Shown here: positions 32,681 to 44,650 of the stretch, one piece after another
Numbering within the stretch: position 1 is the first letter of the stretch
How the letters are laid out: the number at the start of each line of letters is the position of its first letter
NCBI GenBank assembly: GCA_026874595.1
Contig: CM049307.1
Span: forward strand, 97,274,330-97,338,329
DNA from: Sipunculus nudus
Lineage: Eukaryota; Annelida; Sipuncula; Golfingiida; Sipunculidae
Length of the DNA: 64,000 nucleotides
Direction of reading: 5' to 3'
Notes under the pieces: model-generated
What the model saw: only the letters and a program-made list of their open reading frames with translations
What the model was told of the DNA's origin: nothing
The model's database searches: none
Made by a program: the position numbers and the translations under genes

Positions 32681-35124
32681 CTCTTGCATCTCTCTTTAAT
32701 ATTTATCTCTCATTTATTACCCCTACTCAATAATGAACATCTCGAATTCACATAGGATACCTCTCACGATTGAACAGTTGATTGCATGCAACTCAGGCAT
32801 ACATTTTCTACAAGGAACAGCTTACAAATTCGACAGATCTGCTACTGGGTATAAAACTTGGGACAACTTGCAACTTTACCATGGCTTCTGAAACTACTAC
32901 CTTGAGGTTTAATAAATATGTCCCTGACAGTTTTGAAGAAATATTGTGATGGACAATTTTTCATGGTCAGAGAATTTTCTCTGTGTGTAATGAACATAAT
33001 TTTATATCTCTGATGGTATGCAGTTACACGATCCTTCTACACTAATTTGAGAGATAATTAATGACTGCTTGGAGCTAATATCAGACAAAGGCACTCATAC
33101 TTAAGTTAAACGCAGAGTGACCCACAAAATGACCATGCAGCCTAATTTTATCATGAAATTAATATCAGTGTGCAAATGATAATACAAGCTGAACATTATG
33201 CTAGTACAACTGTGTTAACGCTAAGTCACAGGATTGTCTGATCAATAAAGTGATAAATATGTTTTAGCAAATCTTAATGTTCTCATTATACTCATGCATC
33301 ATTCCTAACATTTTGATTATTGTATCCGTGTACTTTTATAGAAATGTTTTATAGAACATTTAATTTGTAAAATCGATCACCTGACATTTGATTATAAGGC
33401 CTTATATCTCTTGCAAATAATGAGTTGGGGGGGGGGGGGGGATCGGTGCACGTGCGACATCGGAAATAAGGTTAAAATTAAATATGTCACCATTTGACCA
33501 ATATTTGCCTAAACGTCAGTTAAGAAAATCAGCTATATTGGAGATCAAGTGTGAGCGATAATGAAGAATTCTACATGGAGTGTGCAGCCTAAGGAATCAA
33601 GGCAAAGACAAAAGAAATCTGTGACCGAAAACCAACATTGTGCCCTTATTTCAGCTTCTGAAAGAAGTGGGCGATAATGGAGGAGGCTAGGAGTGTACAT
33701 CCTAAGTAATACGGTCAAGGTGAAAAATAACTTGATTTATGCAATCGCCTGGCGTTTACTGGAAGGCTTATTAAAATAAAGTTTTGAAAATGGAATAATT
33801 TTTATAAACTCTTCAAAAATCAACTAGAATGACAAAGTATTTAGATTACATATGACACAGAGAAGACAAAAATATTAATAAATATATTTCACAATATGCG
33901 GGAACTTTATATATTTTCCCATCACATATTTACCAGCTGGTGACAAGGGTAAATACCTTTAATCCGCAAAGTGGATTTATTATTTAAGAATAATGCCTAT
34001 CCGCGTTGAGATAATTGGCCACATGTACAAAGACTTATCTGCATTTAAATTCTGCATGATGATAAGAATATATGTGAGATTATGAACATCTTTTACTCTT
34101 TATATTATAAGATAATTACAGATGCATGTGAAACGCGCTGAAATACACTTTCATAAAGTTAAGGTAATGTGTCAAACAGACAAAACATTCTACCTTTGTC
34201 AAAAATACAAATAACAACCAACAATGTACTAAGTGACCTGCTGTTACCAGATTGATATTGTGTCCAAAACATAGTACCAATCCACGCAGTGTTTCCTGAG
34301 AGACCCTTTTAGTTGTGCTTAGGTGTTTGTTTATGCGAGATGCTTCTGACAAACTGGTTGGGGCAAATTTTTATATATCAGATTTCAGGATAAAGATTGC
34401 AGAATTATGGAAAGAATGTTGGAACCCGGGAACAAAGAAGCAGTCTATGCAGCAGAGTGACCAGGTAAGGTGTGGAATTTATTGTTGAATAAAATCCTTT
34501 ATCTGTATATCACTTTACTTTTTAGCAAACTAGAAATTGAGCGATTTCTACGCTTGAATATATTTGAATGAATTGTTAATTAATTCAAATTTGTCCCTGT
34601 CTTATTAACCAAGGTTTGGAGGTAACTGGAGTGCTGCATAAATACTTTCAGCATATAAAATAACGAAAACTATGTTCTTAAAAGGTTATTAACACATCTT
34701 TGGTCGATTCCACACTCAAGTGCACATTGATATTTGGAAATATTTTATATAATTAACTATAATTAAATAAAAATCATACCTTGCAATGAAATTAGTTAAA
34801 AAAATTATCTGAGAGAGAAGTATATTTTTCTATATGTCACGCCCCCCCCCCCCCCCGCTGAAGGTCAAGGTCATTAAGCACATGCCTTAACAACTAATCT
34901 AAAGGCTGCGGATTGGTTGTTTAGTGCTATAAATAATCTTAAAAATGTAACAAACAAAATGAGGATGCCAGTCCATGACAGACGCCATGTCACATGGCCA
35001 CAGGATTAAGATGGACCTGAAGCTGTTAAATATAAACGTTAGTTTTAGCATTAACATTTGTTCATCTCATATTCGGCCTTCATTTCATAATCCGCTTTAG
35101 ACAGTGTCAAACAGTGTGATCACA
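32678..35124. other. Unassigned non-coding DNA
   Basis: No gene recognised. It contains a 15 bp G run (33427-33441), a diverged duplication of ~118 bp (GCGATAATG... near 33555 and 33671) and a 15 bp C run (34842-34856). A weak exon-like stretch at 34389-34464 is discussed in the findings. Confidence 0.3.
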
Positions 35125-35640
35125 GATAGATAGATAGATAGTTTATTTATTATAGTGTCTTGTGCAATATTTTCAAAAGTGAAAACATTACAAATTACAT
35201 GGTACCCATTCCTCTAGGGGGTTTTATAAGACACTCCATAACCACAAATTAAATGAAACTTACGTTGGATTAAACAAGTGTGACTGTCTAACATCCTATA
35301 TTCACACATCTGGTTAGCATGATTTGATAACAAGTATACACTTTTTTTTCCTGCACAGCCATGTTATTGAAATTGTTATTTTCGGGGCAAAAACTGTTAC
35401 AGAGTAATGATTTAGGCACATTATATAATGGACACTAGCATACAGAATGTATCTCATCTTCAATCTCACTATCACTGCAGTATTGACAAATTTTTTCGTT
35501 AGCTTTAAGCTTTCGTAATTTACCAGTACTAAAATCGTAAATGTTCTGGAAGCGATCAGTTTATACTCTTAAAGACAATATACCGCATCTTAATTGAGCC
35601 ATCAGAGACATCTTTTGCCTAGAAAGATTCACTTTCAGGT
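35125..35640 (-). pseudogene. LINE ORF2 C-terminal fragment and 3' tail
   Basis: On the minus strand the segment reads MAQLRCGILSLRV...TDRFQN...ANEKICQYC....EIEDEIH...CPLYNVP, with a stop between RV and TD and another just before CPLY. This is the cysteine/histidine-bearing tail found after reverse transcriptase in many LINEs, of the form CxxC...EDExHF...CPLY. Further along the minus strand the fragment ends in a (CTAT)n tail (plus-strand GATAGATAGATAGATAG, 35125-35142), as expected of a LINE 3' end. Upstream RT blocks are not present, so this is a 5'-truncated dead copy. The clade is not determined. Confidence 0.7.
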
Positions 35641-38013
35641 ATGATTTTGTTTCCATATTTGTTTTAATCACTATTGTGATCGCATTTAAGAATTCAGTAG
35701 GCAAATACTGGTGCAGCTACAGCCCATAGATTTTACATGTTTCTTGGTCCTGCCGAGTTTGCCGGTATTTGACATCCTTACCACAGAAAACGTCTTCGCA
35801 GCTCTGGCCTGATTTCAAGCCACACCTCTGTACAGATATCTCAATGTATACCGGTTCATTATAATATAAATACAAGGATTCATGCGTTGTCATTTTTTTC
35901 ATTGATAATATCTATAAAATATAAAAAAATGTATCTATGAAGTATGAATGGAAATGTGTCAAATTATAGAAAATCATCACAGAAACACAACAGAATGTTT
36001 GCAAACCCATACCAGAACCAATTAAGTTGTCCATAGCCTTTATATGAGTGTTGGGTATATAATTTGATTATTACTCAATGGTATAAGAATACTTTTTCAG
36101 TGTTTTAATAGACAAACTATAAATTATAGGACAGCACAAAGTAGGAATTTTAATCACATTTTTTATTTACAACTGTACAGATAGGGGTTAACTGCATGTT
36201 AAAATATACCCGGCTTAATAAGTAATAATTGAATCTCTGAATAATTGATTCATTAAGAGACACACTTTTGAATTATACACCTTATTTCATAAATAAATTA
36301 TCAAATCATTACAACGTAAAATCTTAATTATATCATTACCATTTTCATCTAATATCTGTAATATATTGTGTGGTATAATTTAATATTATACAATATAACA
36401 TAATATTAAAAATTATGATATTTAATACTGTATAAAGCCATTATAATTTGATTAAGCAAAATATGAAATAACAAATAACCGTTGTATTGTAAGTAAAAAT
36501 TGACATTGTAATATTATAAATTAATGATAAAATAATTGTTTATTTTACCCTTAGCAGTATATCTATTTAATAATATAACAGTAATAGACCTTTTGTCCTT
36601 AATAACAGTCCTTGGAACAAACAAATCTATTTAAACAGATATTTAATGATATTTTATTGATCTATATTCAATTTAAGCATCCAATGAAAACATGGACTCA
36701 TTCGTCACATGTATTTTTCAGGGAGCATCCCTGCCAAATCACGGTTCTCCTAAAAATCAAGTTGTTTTAAATTCATATTAAACCAATTAAAGTATATATG
36801 TATAATTTTAAACCCAGTACAGTGTTCTTTCCAATGATAAATGTGCCGATGATATTTCCATTAAATTTTAATAATCATTTGGTAAGAATAAACATTGCAA
36901 CTGTTAACAAAATGCGCTGTTTTATAGCATCCATTTGAAGATTTGTTTTATATAATTTACAACATAACTATATTATTTTTCTTGTTTAAAAATTAAATGA
37001 TTATTATTGTTCAGATACATGAAATGAAAGATTAAATAACAATGTATATTTTTTAAGATTTTGCTTACAAGTTTAGTCAACACTTCACAATGCACTAGTA
37101 AAGTTTTAGTTCATGACATCAGGAAATTTAAATGATAAATTTTAAATCAGTGATTACTTTAGATATTAAAATATAACAAGTCAATAGAGCAATCCATTTA
37201 ATCGGCTTGACACATAATCAACATATTATTTTGTTTTTATTTCAACCATTATTTGGGCGTTTCTGGAATGACACGTTAATTTGAGGGAGCATACGCTTGT
37301 ACAAATAAAGATATATGGGTAAAATGAATAATATGATATATAGTATTCATGATATAAAATCACAGTTATAACAAACCGCCTCGGTTGTAGGACTAATAAT
37401 AAGTGTGTGTGTGTGTGTGTCATGTAGTCATTCAGTGTCTCGTTCAGATGCAATTCCCTTCCCTCCATTCCTCTTAATACAGAAATTGAAGGTACAAAAT
37501 TTACTTAATCATTTAAAATATCAGACTGTATATATATGAAGTAACTACTAATACATATAACCCATGAACCTTTTGTAAGTAGAAATCTTTTCGTGCAACA
37601 CCGTACGATTCAGAGAGATCCCGGGCATGAAAAACTGAATTTTCTACTCAACATTCATCAGTTTATTCCAGGATCTTTTATCCTTTAAAAGCACTTCCTT
37701 AAACCTACACCAACAGGAAAGAATTTTAACTTAGTTCACTTTAAATACCTAGTTAGCGCTTAATTATATAATTAAGGATTCTGTCCCAACCTTTAGAGAT
37801 ATTTTTTTTACAACAAACAAAGAAATAGAAGAAAAAAAGGCAAATAATTCGCGTCCATGCGTGTATCTTGACACACTCAAAAACTTAGTGAATTTTTCAA
37901 GGGCAACCTCTCTACCAACAGCTGAAGACCGCTGAGGTTTACTTTTAAGAAATCAGAAGACAGGCGTACAAACAGAGAAAATATACTCCAGGTTTATGTT
38001 AACTCCAAACTTA

Positions 38014-38018
<5 letters not shown>
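35641..38018. other. Unassigned, strongly AT-rich DNA
   Basis: No gene recognised. 36050-37200 is especially AT-rich with few open frames. A (GT)n microsatellite lies at about 37402-37420. Confidence 0.35.

Positions 38019-38072
<54 letters not shown>
38019..38072. repeat. (CT)n microsatellite
   Basis: About 54 bp of CT dinucleotides. Confidence 0.95.
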
Positions 38073-38076
<4 letters not shown>

Positions 38077-38531
38077 AATAAGACCAACCTCTCATAAAAT
38101 TCCACTGAGCTCTTCTTTATTGCATACAAACAGACCGACAGACAGACAGATAAAATATCTTTACCCAACGTCTTTTGTGAAAAACATTAACCTTTACATT
38201 AATAAGCTCTAGGTACAGATTAGTCGAATTCAGGGTGTTACCTGGACGTGGCGGTTATACCCAGGTAGCTATGGAACAAGCATGCACGAATAAATACTAT
38301 GCATAGCAGCTATCGCCTGGGTGACGTCATGGCTACAACGTGACCCTTTAACCTCTGAGCAAAAACGGAAGTCAAAGCGCTGTTTAGTAACAATAGCACT
38401 TTTCATTTTCTTGATCTTATACAGATATATGTATGTACTAATTGCCTTCAATGTTTCAATCATGTCTCAAATAAATATTCGATAACTTGATAAAAAGGAA
38501 GTATACTTGCAAAGCTAAAGGAAAATGGTTT

Positions 38532-38554
38532 GGGGGGGGGGGGGGGGGGGGGGG
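38532..38554 (+). repeat. Poly-G run of 23
   Basis: Uninterrupted G homopolymer. Its length is prone to sequencing error. Confidence 0.9.
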
Positions 38555-40597
38555 AATGGCGGGTGTTCAGCTGTCGGCAGTGGAATTTCCGACACGTGCT
38601 AAACTGGTTATCTCACGTCTTATATGGTTATAATAGAATTCAAATGTAATAATTGTGCACGTAGCGTATTAAATACCTGAACACCGAGTTATAATGGGAA
38701 ATGATTTGAGAGACATGTATATAGATTAATTCTATTCATGGGCATATATGCGATCTCAGCTAAATGGGAATAATTTTGAGCATGACGATTTGTTTAAACT
38801 TGTATTGCAGGAGAGACATGGGACATGCTCGGACATGCCGAGGAACAATATGGGCACAAGGTTAAACACTTTACTAGGAGTGTAAATAGGAAAATATTTA
38901 ACCAAGAATGTAAATTTGCTGCCGTCCTCTTCATTATATTAAATTGAAGGTCATGATATGTGCAGTTTTTTAGTTTTTCTTCATTACATAATTGTTTATC
39001 TAAACTGATTTATATATTTATGTAATTGAAATGGTGATATGGCTTGGTTATTGAGGTCATGATTTGTCAACCGAATCTATAATAATTATCATAAATAACT
39101 TACATATATGCATTAATAAAAGATTCTCCCACGATGCGCAAGTCTAAAGATCATAATAAAATATGATAACTAAATAATATTGACAAAAATAAAAAACTTG
39201 GTATATCAGCGGTCAAGTAATACTGAAGTACCCTGACAAGAAAAATGATAAAAATAACCGTCTTTGCAGTCCCACCGTTGTCACGTGCAAGGAAGTCAGG
39301 TCACAGGTATATGATTATATTGATAATGCTCAGAAAATATTGTACAGAGAGATCACAAGGAAAAATACTCTGAATGAATCACATATTTCTAAACAAACAT
39401 CAAACAGATGACGATGTAGGATTATAATATATTAATCAGGGACTTGTTTATTAATTGAAATCACCCTATTTGTTATGCTACAATACCAATGCATTCGCCC
39501 AAAGACAATGCTTGGGGGGGGGGGTTGTTCTTTGTTAAACTTAATTTACCGACTTTATTTTATTCTATTAAGAAGTCATATGGAACAGTTTACAGGAGAA
39601 CAATCTTATAACTACCTCTATAGTATCTTCATTTTTAACTCTCTGATATATTGTTTATAAATAGAATAGTCACTTATTGAGGTAACATAAACGTTTTACA
39701 ATAAAATAAGTTTTGAACCTTGATTTTGGCACTCCCAATTGTTCTATTATAATATATAAGAGAGTATCTTATACAAATATTAAACATGTTATATTTCCAA
39801 TACAATATGTTTCATCCATAGATGACATTACAATATTACAACCCTTCAGGACTTTGCGTAGCTTAGTATAGGTTGGTTCGAAAGACTTGGTATTAGTTTA
39901 ATTAACCAACTATTCAAACGCATGACACTTAACATACATTGTTTAGCTTAGCCAGACTCAGAAAATAAAAGAAAAAAATGTGAAACCAGTTGAAATTAAA
40001 AATTATCTATTATATTTTAAGGTCTGCTGAATGTAGTAAACGTTGCAACTTCTTGACAACAGAAAAGGAAAGCAATGCAAATTAAATAGAACTGGCATTT
40101 TTATATAATTATTTAAAACTCTTTTTCAGTTAATTGATGTATAATAGTCAAAAATATTACTGGTTGACATCATATTGGTTAGGCCACAGCGCCATCTGGC
40201 TGTTAGTTGAACAATCAACGCCCATGTAGAAAGTTTCTAGAGTTGTGGTCCCAGTTCAAGTGTGTGAAGCCCCAATGTGAACCCGTGCACCTGTTTAACC
40301 AAGCCTTGTTCAATATGCATGTATGAGTTAGTTTTCTTGAACTTCTTTCTCCGGGTCACATTCTTTTACAAATTAATTCCATGAAAAAATCTAATTAAAT
40401 ATCGTTCTTATTGTCAATAAACGATGGCGTAAAGTATATGTTGGAGCCCGCTATGACCTGTCGGCGGATGGGCCTGGCAGATCTAAGGATCCAATATATG
40501 GGTGATCATCTTCCGATAGGCAGCCCAATTACTGATGCGTTTCACTGCAAGTACACTGACAGATGGGCTTAGCCTAATAACTCATTTAAATCTTTGC
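38555..40597. other. Unassigned non-coding DNA
   Basis: No gene recognised. An 11-base G run lies near 39513. The stretch from 38073 to 38531, just upstream, is likewise without a recognisable gene apart from a TGACGTCA at 38322-38329. Confidence 0.3.
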
Positions 40598-40990
40598 CTC
40601 CGCCTGGAGGGCATGCGTTCATTTTGGTTGGTGTGGGTGTGTGTTTGTTGTGTTTGTTCAAGAAAACTCAGGCAATCATGAACGGAATCCCGTGAAATGT
40701 TCAGGGTGCCTCGGGAAAGGGCCGATGAATAATTGATTAGATTTTGGTGTGGGTTCGACCCATGATCCGGATCCAGGAAGGACTTCCAAGAATATTCACA
40801 AATGTGGAGTCACATATGTCAAATTAAACATTGGAATATGGTTCTAATAAGTGAACGTAAACACTTGTATGTTAACATAGGCACTAATGAACCTGAGAAA
40901 ATAATACAATAAGTGAAGAAAACACAGGTTGCTGAGTACCTAACGTGAAGGCGGAGGCCTGCATTCGTGAGAATGCATATTCCTAGTTTG
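40598..40990. repeat. Candidate dispersed element with inverted GCCTCCGCC ends
   Basis: The left edge has GCCTCCGCCTGGAGGGCATG and the right edge has AAGGCGGAGGCCTGCATTC, sharing an inverted GCCTCCGCC / GGCGGAGGC. The interior holds AAAACTCAGGCAATCATGAA and GATTAGATTTTGGTGTGGGT. It has the look of a high-copy non-autonomous element, but only one copy is in the window and no target duplication is clear. Confidence 0.4.
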
Positions 40991-42264
40991 TTAATAATAT
41001 TTTAATCTTGTTGTCTGAGGGTCACTTCTTTTGATTCAGACAAAGTGCTTAGCAAGACCATCTACTCTCACTGGGGGCACGCATGTAACCAACTATTGTA
41101 CTCACGGTCATGCAAGAAATAATTAAAAATTATAATGAAAATAACGAATCTCATGCATATAAGTTTTAGTTTAAGGCTCATCAAAGTATCACTTTGCATG
41201 CCTTTCTCTTAAAAAATTCAAATATCTCAGATCAGATTTTGGAGATTAATCTTTAACAGATATCAACAGTCAAGTGCGAAATAATTTGGTATTTTTCTTC
41301 AGTATGACATAGAAATCCCCACTCCCGTCTCTGTTGTATTTATACATTTTTCCTGTTTGCATCTCTTTCACTTTTATGTTTAAATCGATGAATCTTAATG
41401 TTCTAAAAAAAGGCATATACTCCAACTGTACCTCTAAACTGTAAAGTGTACAACAAATATATATGTCCTAATTTTGGACACTCACAAATCCGTATAACTA
41501 TTCTACACTGGTTAAAAAACAAAACAAATGGTGCACCCCGACTTATAATATCTGTTGGTATGAATTATCACAGGGAAAAAAATTGAAAATTCCTTGAAGT
41601 CTTTAAAAGTTCGAATTGCACAGATGGCTTCATGCTTGGTATGTATGGATAGTGACCGCCCAACTTCTGCCAAACGAACTGAAAAGATTTTCAAGCATAT
41701 TTTCGTGGCTAACTATAGAACTGAAAGCGTTTATATGAAGATCATGTCATTTATTTATATTGCACGATGCAAAATAAAATCTTATTCACAGTGTGTATTT
41801 AATGGAAGACCAGTGTTGGCATTTGTATAAATTCAAGAAATCGTATACAAAATATATCATTTTATTCAGGGTCATCTTTTAATACCTCCATTTCTTGGGC
41901 ATAATAGAAGTAGTTCTCTCAATAGATATAAATTTGTTTATCTGGGAATGCAAAGATCTAAATAACCTGTTCTATTGGTAGTTTTACCTTCCACATGAGA
42001 AAAAAGGTTAAAAAAAACCATGAAGCTTAAATATATGGAAAAAACACAGCAGTTTTTAGAAGTTTTTCGTATAGTGTATTGTGATTCAAGAATAAAAGGA
42101 CGAAAATATATCAAGAAAAGACAGAAACTGTGCTGCCATCTGGCGAGTGAAGAGTTAATCTGGAACTTGGATTCTGATATCGGATCATCTTCAAGGGGTT
42201 ACCGAAATATCGAGTGAAATTTTTTCAAGTGGGAATATTGTGTTTGAGTTTCAGGCCAATCCAT

Positions 42265-42266
<2 letters not shown>
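40991..42266. other. Unassigned non-coding DNA
   Basis: No gene recognised. Two short open plus-strand frames (41594-41830 and 42020-42217) lack recognisable domains. The region ends in an (AT)n array at about 42268-42293. Confidence 0.3.
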
Positions 42267-42299
<33 letters not shown>

Positions 42300-42494
42300 G
42301 ACCAGGGAACAATTCAATTAAACAGATTAAACATGACGACGATGTTTACACACCATGAATTTCTGCAAACTAGAAATTATAAATTCTATGCTCGGGTATA
42401 ATAATGATGTATAAAAAAAAGTAGAAAAATTACATGTAAAGAATTTTACACCAATTATATTAGCAACTACAACCACCGCTGCTCTCTGCCTCTT

Positions 42495-42570
42495 TTTGTC
42501 TCTACATGTCTGTCTGTCTCTCTCTGTCTGTCTCTGTCTCTGTCTGTCTCTGTCTCTCTCTGTCTGTCTA

Positions 42571-42611
<41 letters not shown>

Positions 42612-42612
42612 T

Positions 42613-42660
<48 letters not shown>
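42495..42660 (+). repeat. (CTGT)n-(CT)n compound repeat
   Basis: CTGT/CTCTGT repeats pass into pure CT. Open frames on either strand here are low-complexity artefacts. Confidence 0.95.
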
Positions 42661-42663
<3 letters not shown>

Positions 42664-43957
42664 AGAAATAACACTAATAAACTGAAGAAACTGACGTTTT
42701 GTTCGCTTTGACCATTTGGACTGCCTTTCAGAACGCTCTGATCTGTGCAATATCACAGGTTTTCTCAACACAGATCAAAATATACCGACTGTTAAAGGTC
42801 CAAATATATTTTTCTGTAAAACATATCATGTACTGTGTACCACTACGTATATATATACGTATACCCATCGACCGCGCCATCTATGGTTTATGTTTGTAAC
42901 AATTCCTCTTTTGTAATTGTAAGATTAAACAAGAATAACATATATTCAATAAATAATACTTTTTTAATATTCAAATTGTGCTTGAACTATTTCACCTTTT
43001 ATTGTAATATACATTTTGTAGGGGGATATGGTATACTTGACGGCAATTAACACTGACCAGAGTGAGTTATAGCAGTCCATCCCTGAATCCGTTACGATTT
43101 GTATACATTATATTTTTAAAACGGGACACGCACATTGATTTTCCTGTTTGAAAATCTCCTTAAGAAAGAATGAAATCAATAAAAAGATGCACAGAAGATG
43201 CACCGGGCAAGATATGAAACTGTAGTGGGGAATATGCAGGAAATGTCCATTTTATTTATCTTTATTTTTATTTATATCCCTTATATTTGTACTCGGACTC
43301 GCCCTCTGTGTCTCTATAAGCACGAACATTCTTATTTGATAACAAACGTTCAATACACTTACAATAAATGGACCGATTGACGGGATATTAAAAGATAGAA
43401 ATTATATATAGTGTAAGCCTTAAACCTGGAAAGTAAGATAATGGTCAAAATTTGTTGGATAATTTGATGATTTATTAAATTACTGATGTAAAATTAAACC
43501 ATTATGCACCGTGGCGGCTCCAGAGGGGACGCCCGCGGCCCACGCCCCCGTTGAGCTTTAATATCCCTCATTTTATCTATTTCTTTTCCCAGTTATTCGT
43601 AAATTAATTTATTTTTTTATAAACTTGTTATTCCTCAGTGAATAAATTATTAATTTATCCACAGTTTATCACATTCTAATTTATTAGATGAGGGTATTAA
43701 TGAACAGCCCTGTGATTAAGATAGTACCGAATTGTTTCTTTATATGTTCTGAGGGAGGGAGTCCGTTATTACACTCGTTATTAAAAAAAAATTTCAATAT
43801 GGGAGGGGAACACCCCCTCCTATACCCTCTCCCGTGTACCTCCATGTAACTAACTTTTACAAATGAACATACCTCTAGATTTCATTCATATATAGGTGAA
43901 ATAACAAATATCTATATATTTCATATTATTACGCCTAGGGTTTCACAGTCTATATAG
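42661..43957. other. Unassigned DNA with a GC-rich transposon-end-like patch
   Basis: No gene recognised. ACCGTGGCGGCTCCAGAGGG near 43508 resembles the start of high-copy TIR elements, but its partner end is not found. Confidence 0.3.
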
Positions 43958-44048
43958 GCATTGGCGGCGAAACCGTGGGGGGTTAGGGCTGAGCCCCCCA
44001 AACAAAATGATACACTATTTTATTATTGAGTATTTGCACTCTCATATA

Positions 44049-44103
<55 letters not shown>

Positions 44104-44478
44104 TTCTCCACTCGGGCGCTTCGCGCCCTTAGTACTTGGAGTACCATATAAACAGTGCCGCAGCCTCTGGCATTGAGGTGCAAAAAAGATATTGCAAAGT
44201 TGATATTCTGTGTGAAAATGCATCGATTGTCAGACAAATAACAATCTCTTTTCAAGGAGGTACTATTTTACTAATTAAGCATTGACAACTACATGACAGT
44301 AATAATGCACCAGAATGCAGCAGTGTATACAGTTTTTCAAAATTTTCCACACTGTGGAAGGGGGATATACCCCCTCCCCCACCCTCCCCTGTCGGGGATT
44401 TCCCCCTCGAATCTGCTAACTGCCCCCCCCCCTCCCCCACCAATAGGGTCAGACTTGCGCTCATATATATATATAAAT

Positions 44479-44526
<48 letters not shown>

Positions 44527-44550
44527 ACGATATATATATGTATATATATG

Positions 44551-44590
<40 letters not shown>

Positions 44591-44650
44591 TGTATTTACT
44601 GGTCTATTATTGCCCCCCCCCCCCCCCCCCATTCGGTTTCGCCGCCAATG
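43958..44650. mobile_element. ~690 bp element with 17 bp perfect TIRs
   Basis: CATTGGCGGCGAAACCG at 43958-43974 is exactly inverted at 44634-44650 (CGGTTTCGCCGCCAATG). The ends are followed inward by G-rich or C-rich runs. The interior carries (AT)n arrays at 44052-44101 and 44462-44589, a C-rich patch at 44366-44440 and an 18-base C run at 44613-44630. No target duplication is obvious and no transposase is present. Confidence 0.55.

Noticed and set aside
42327-42771. Frames of alternating E-R or S-L residues
   Set aside because: They derive entirely from (CTGT)n/(CT)n microsatellite.
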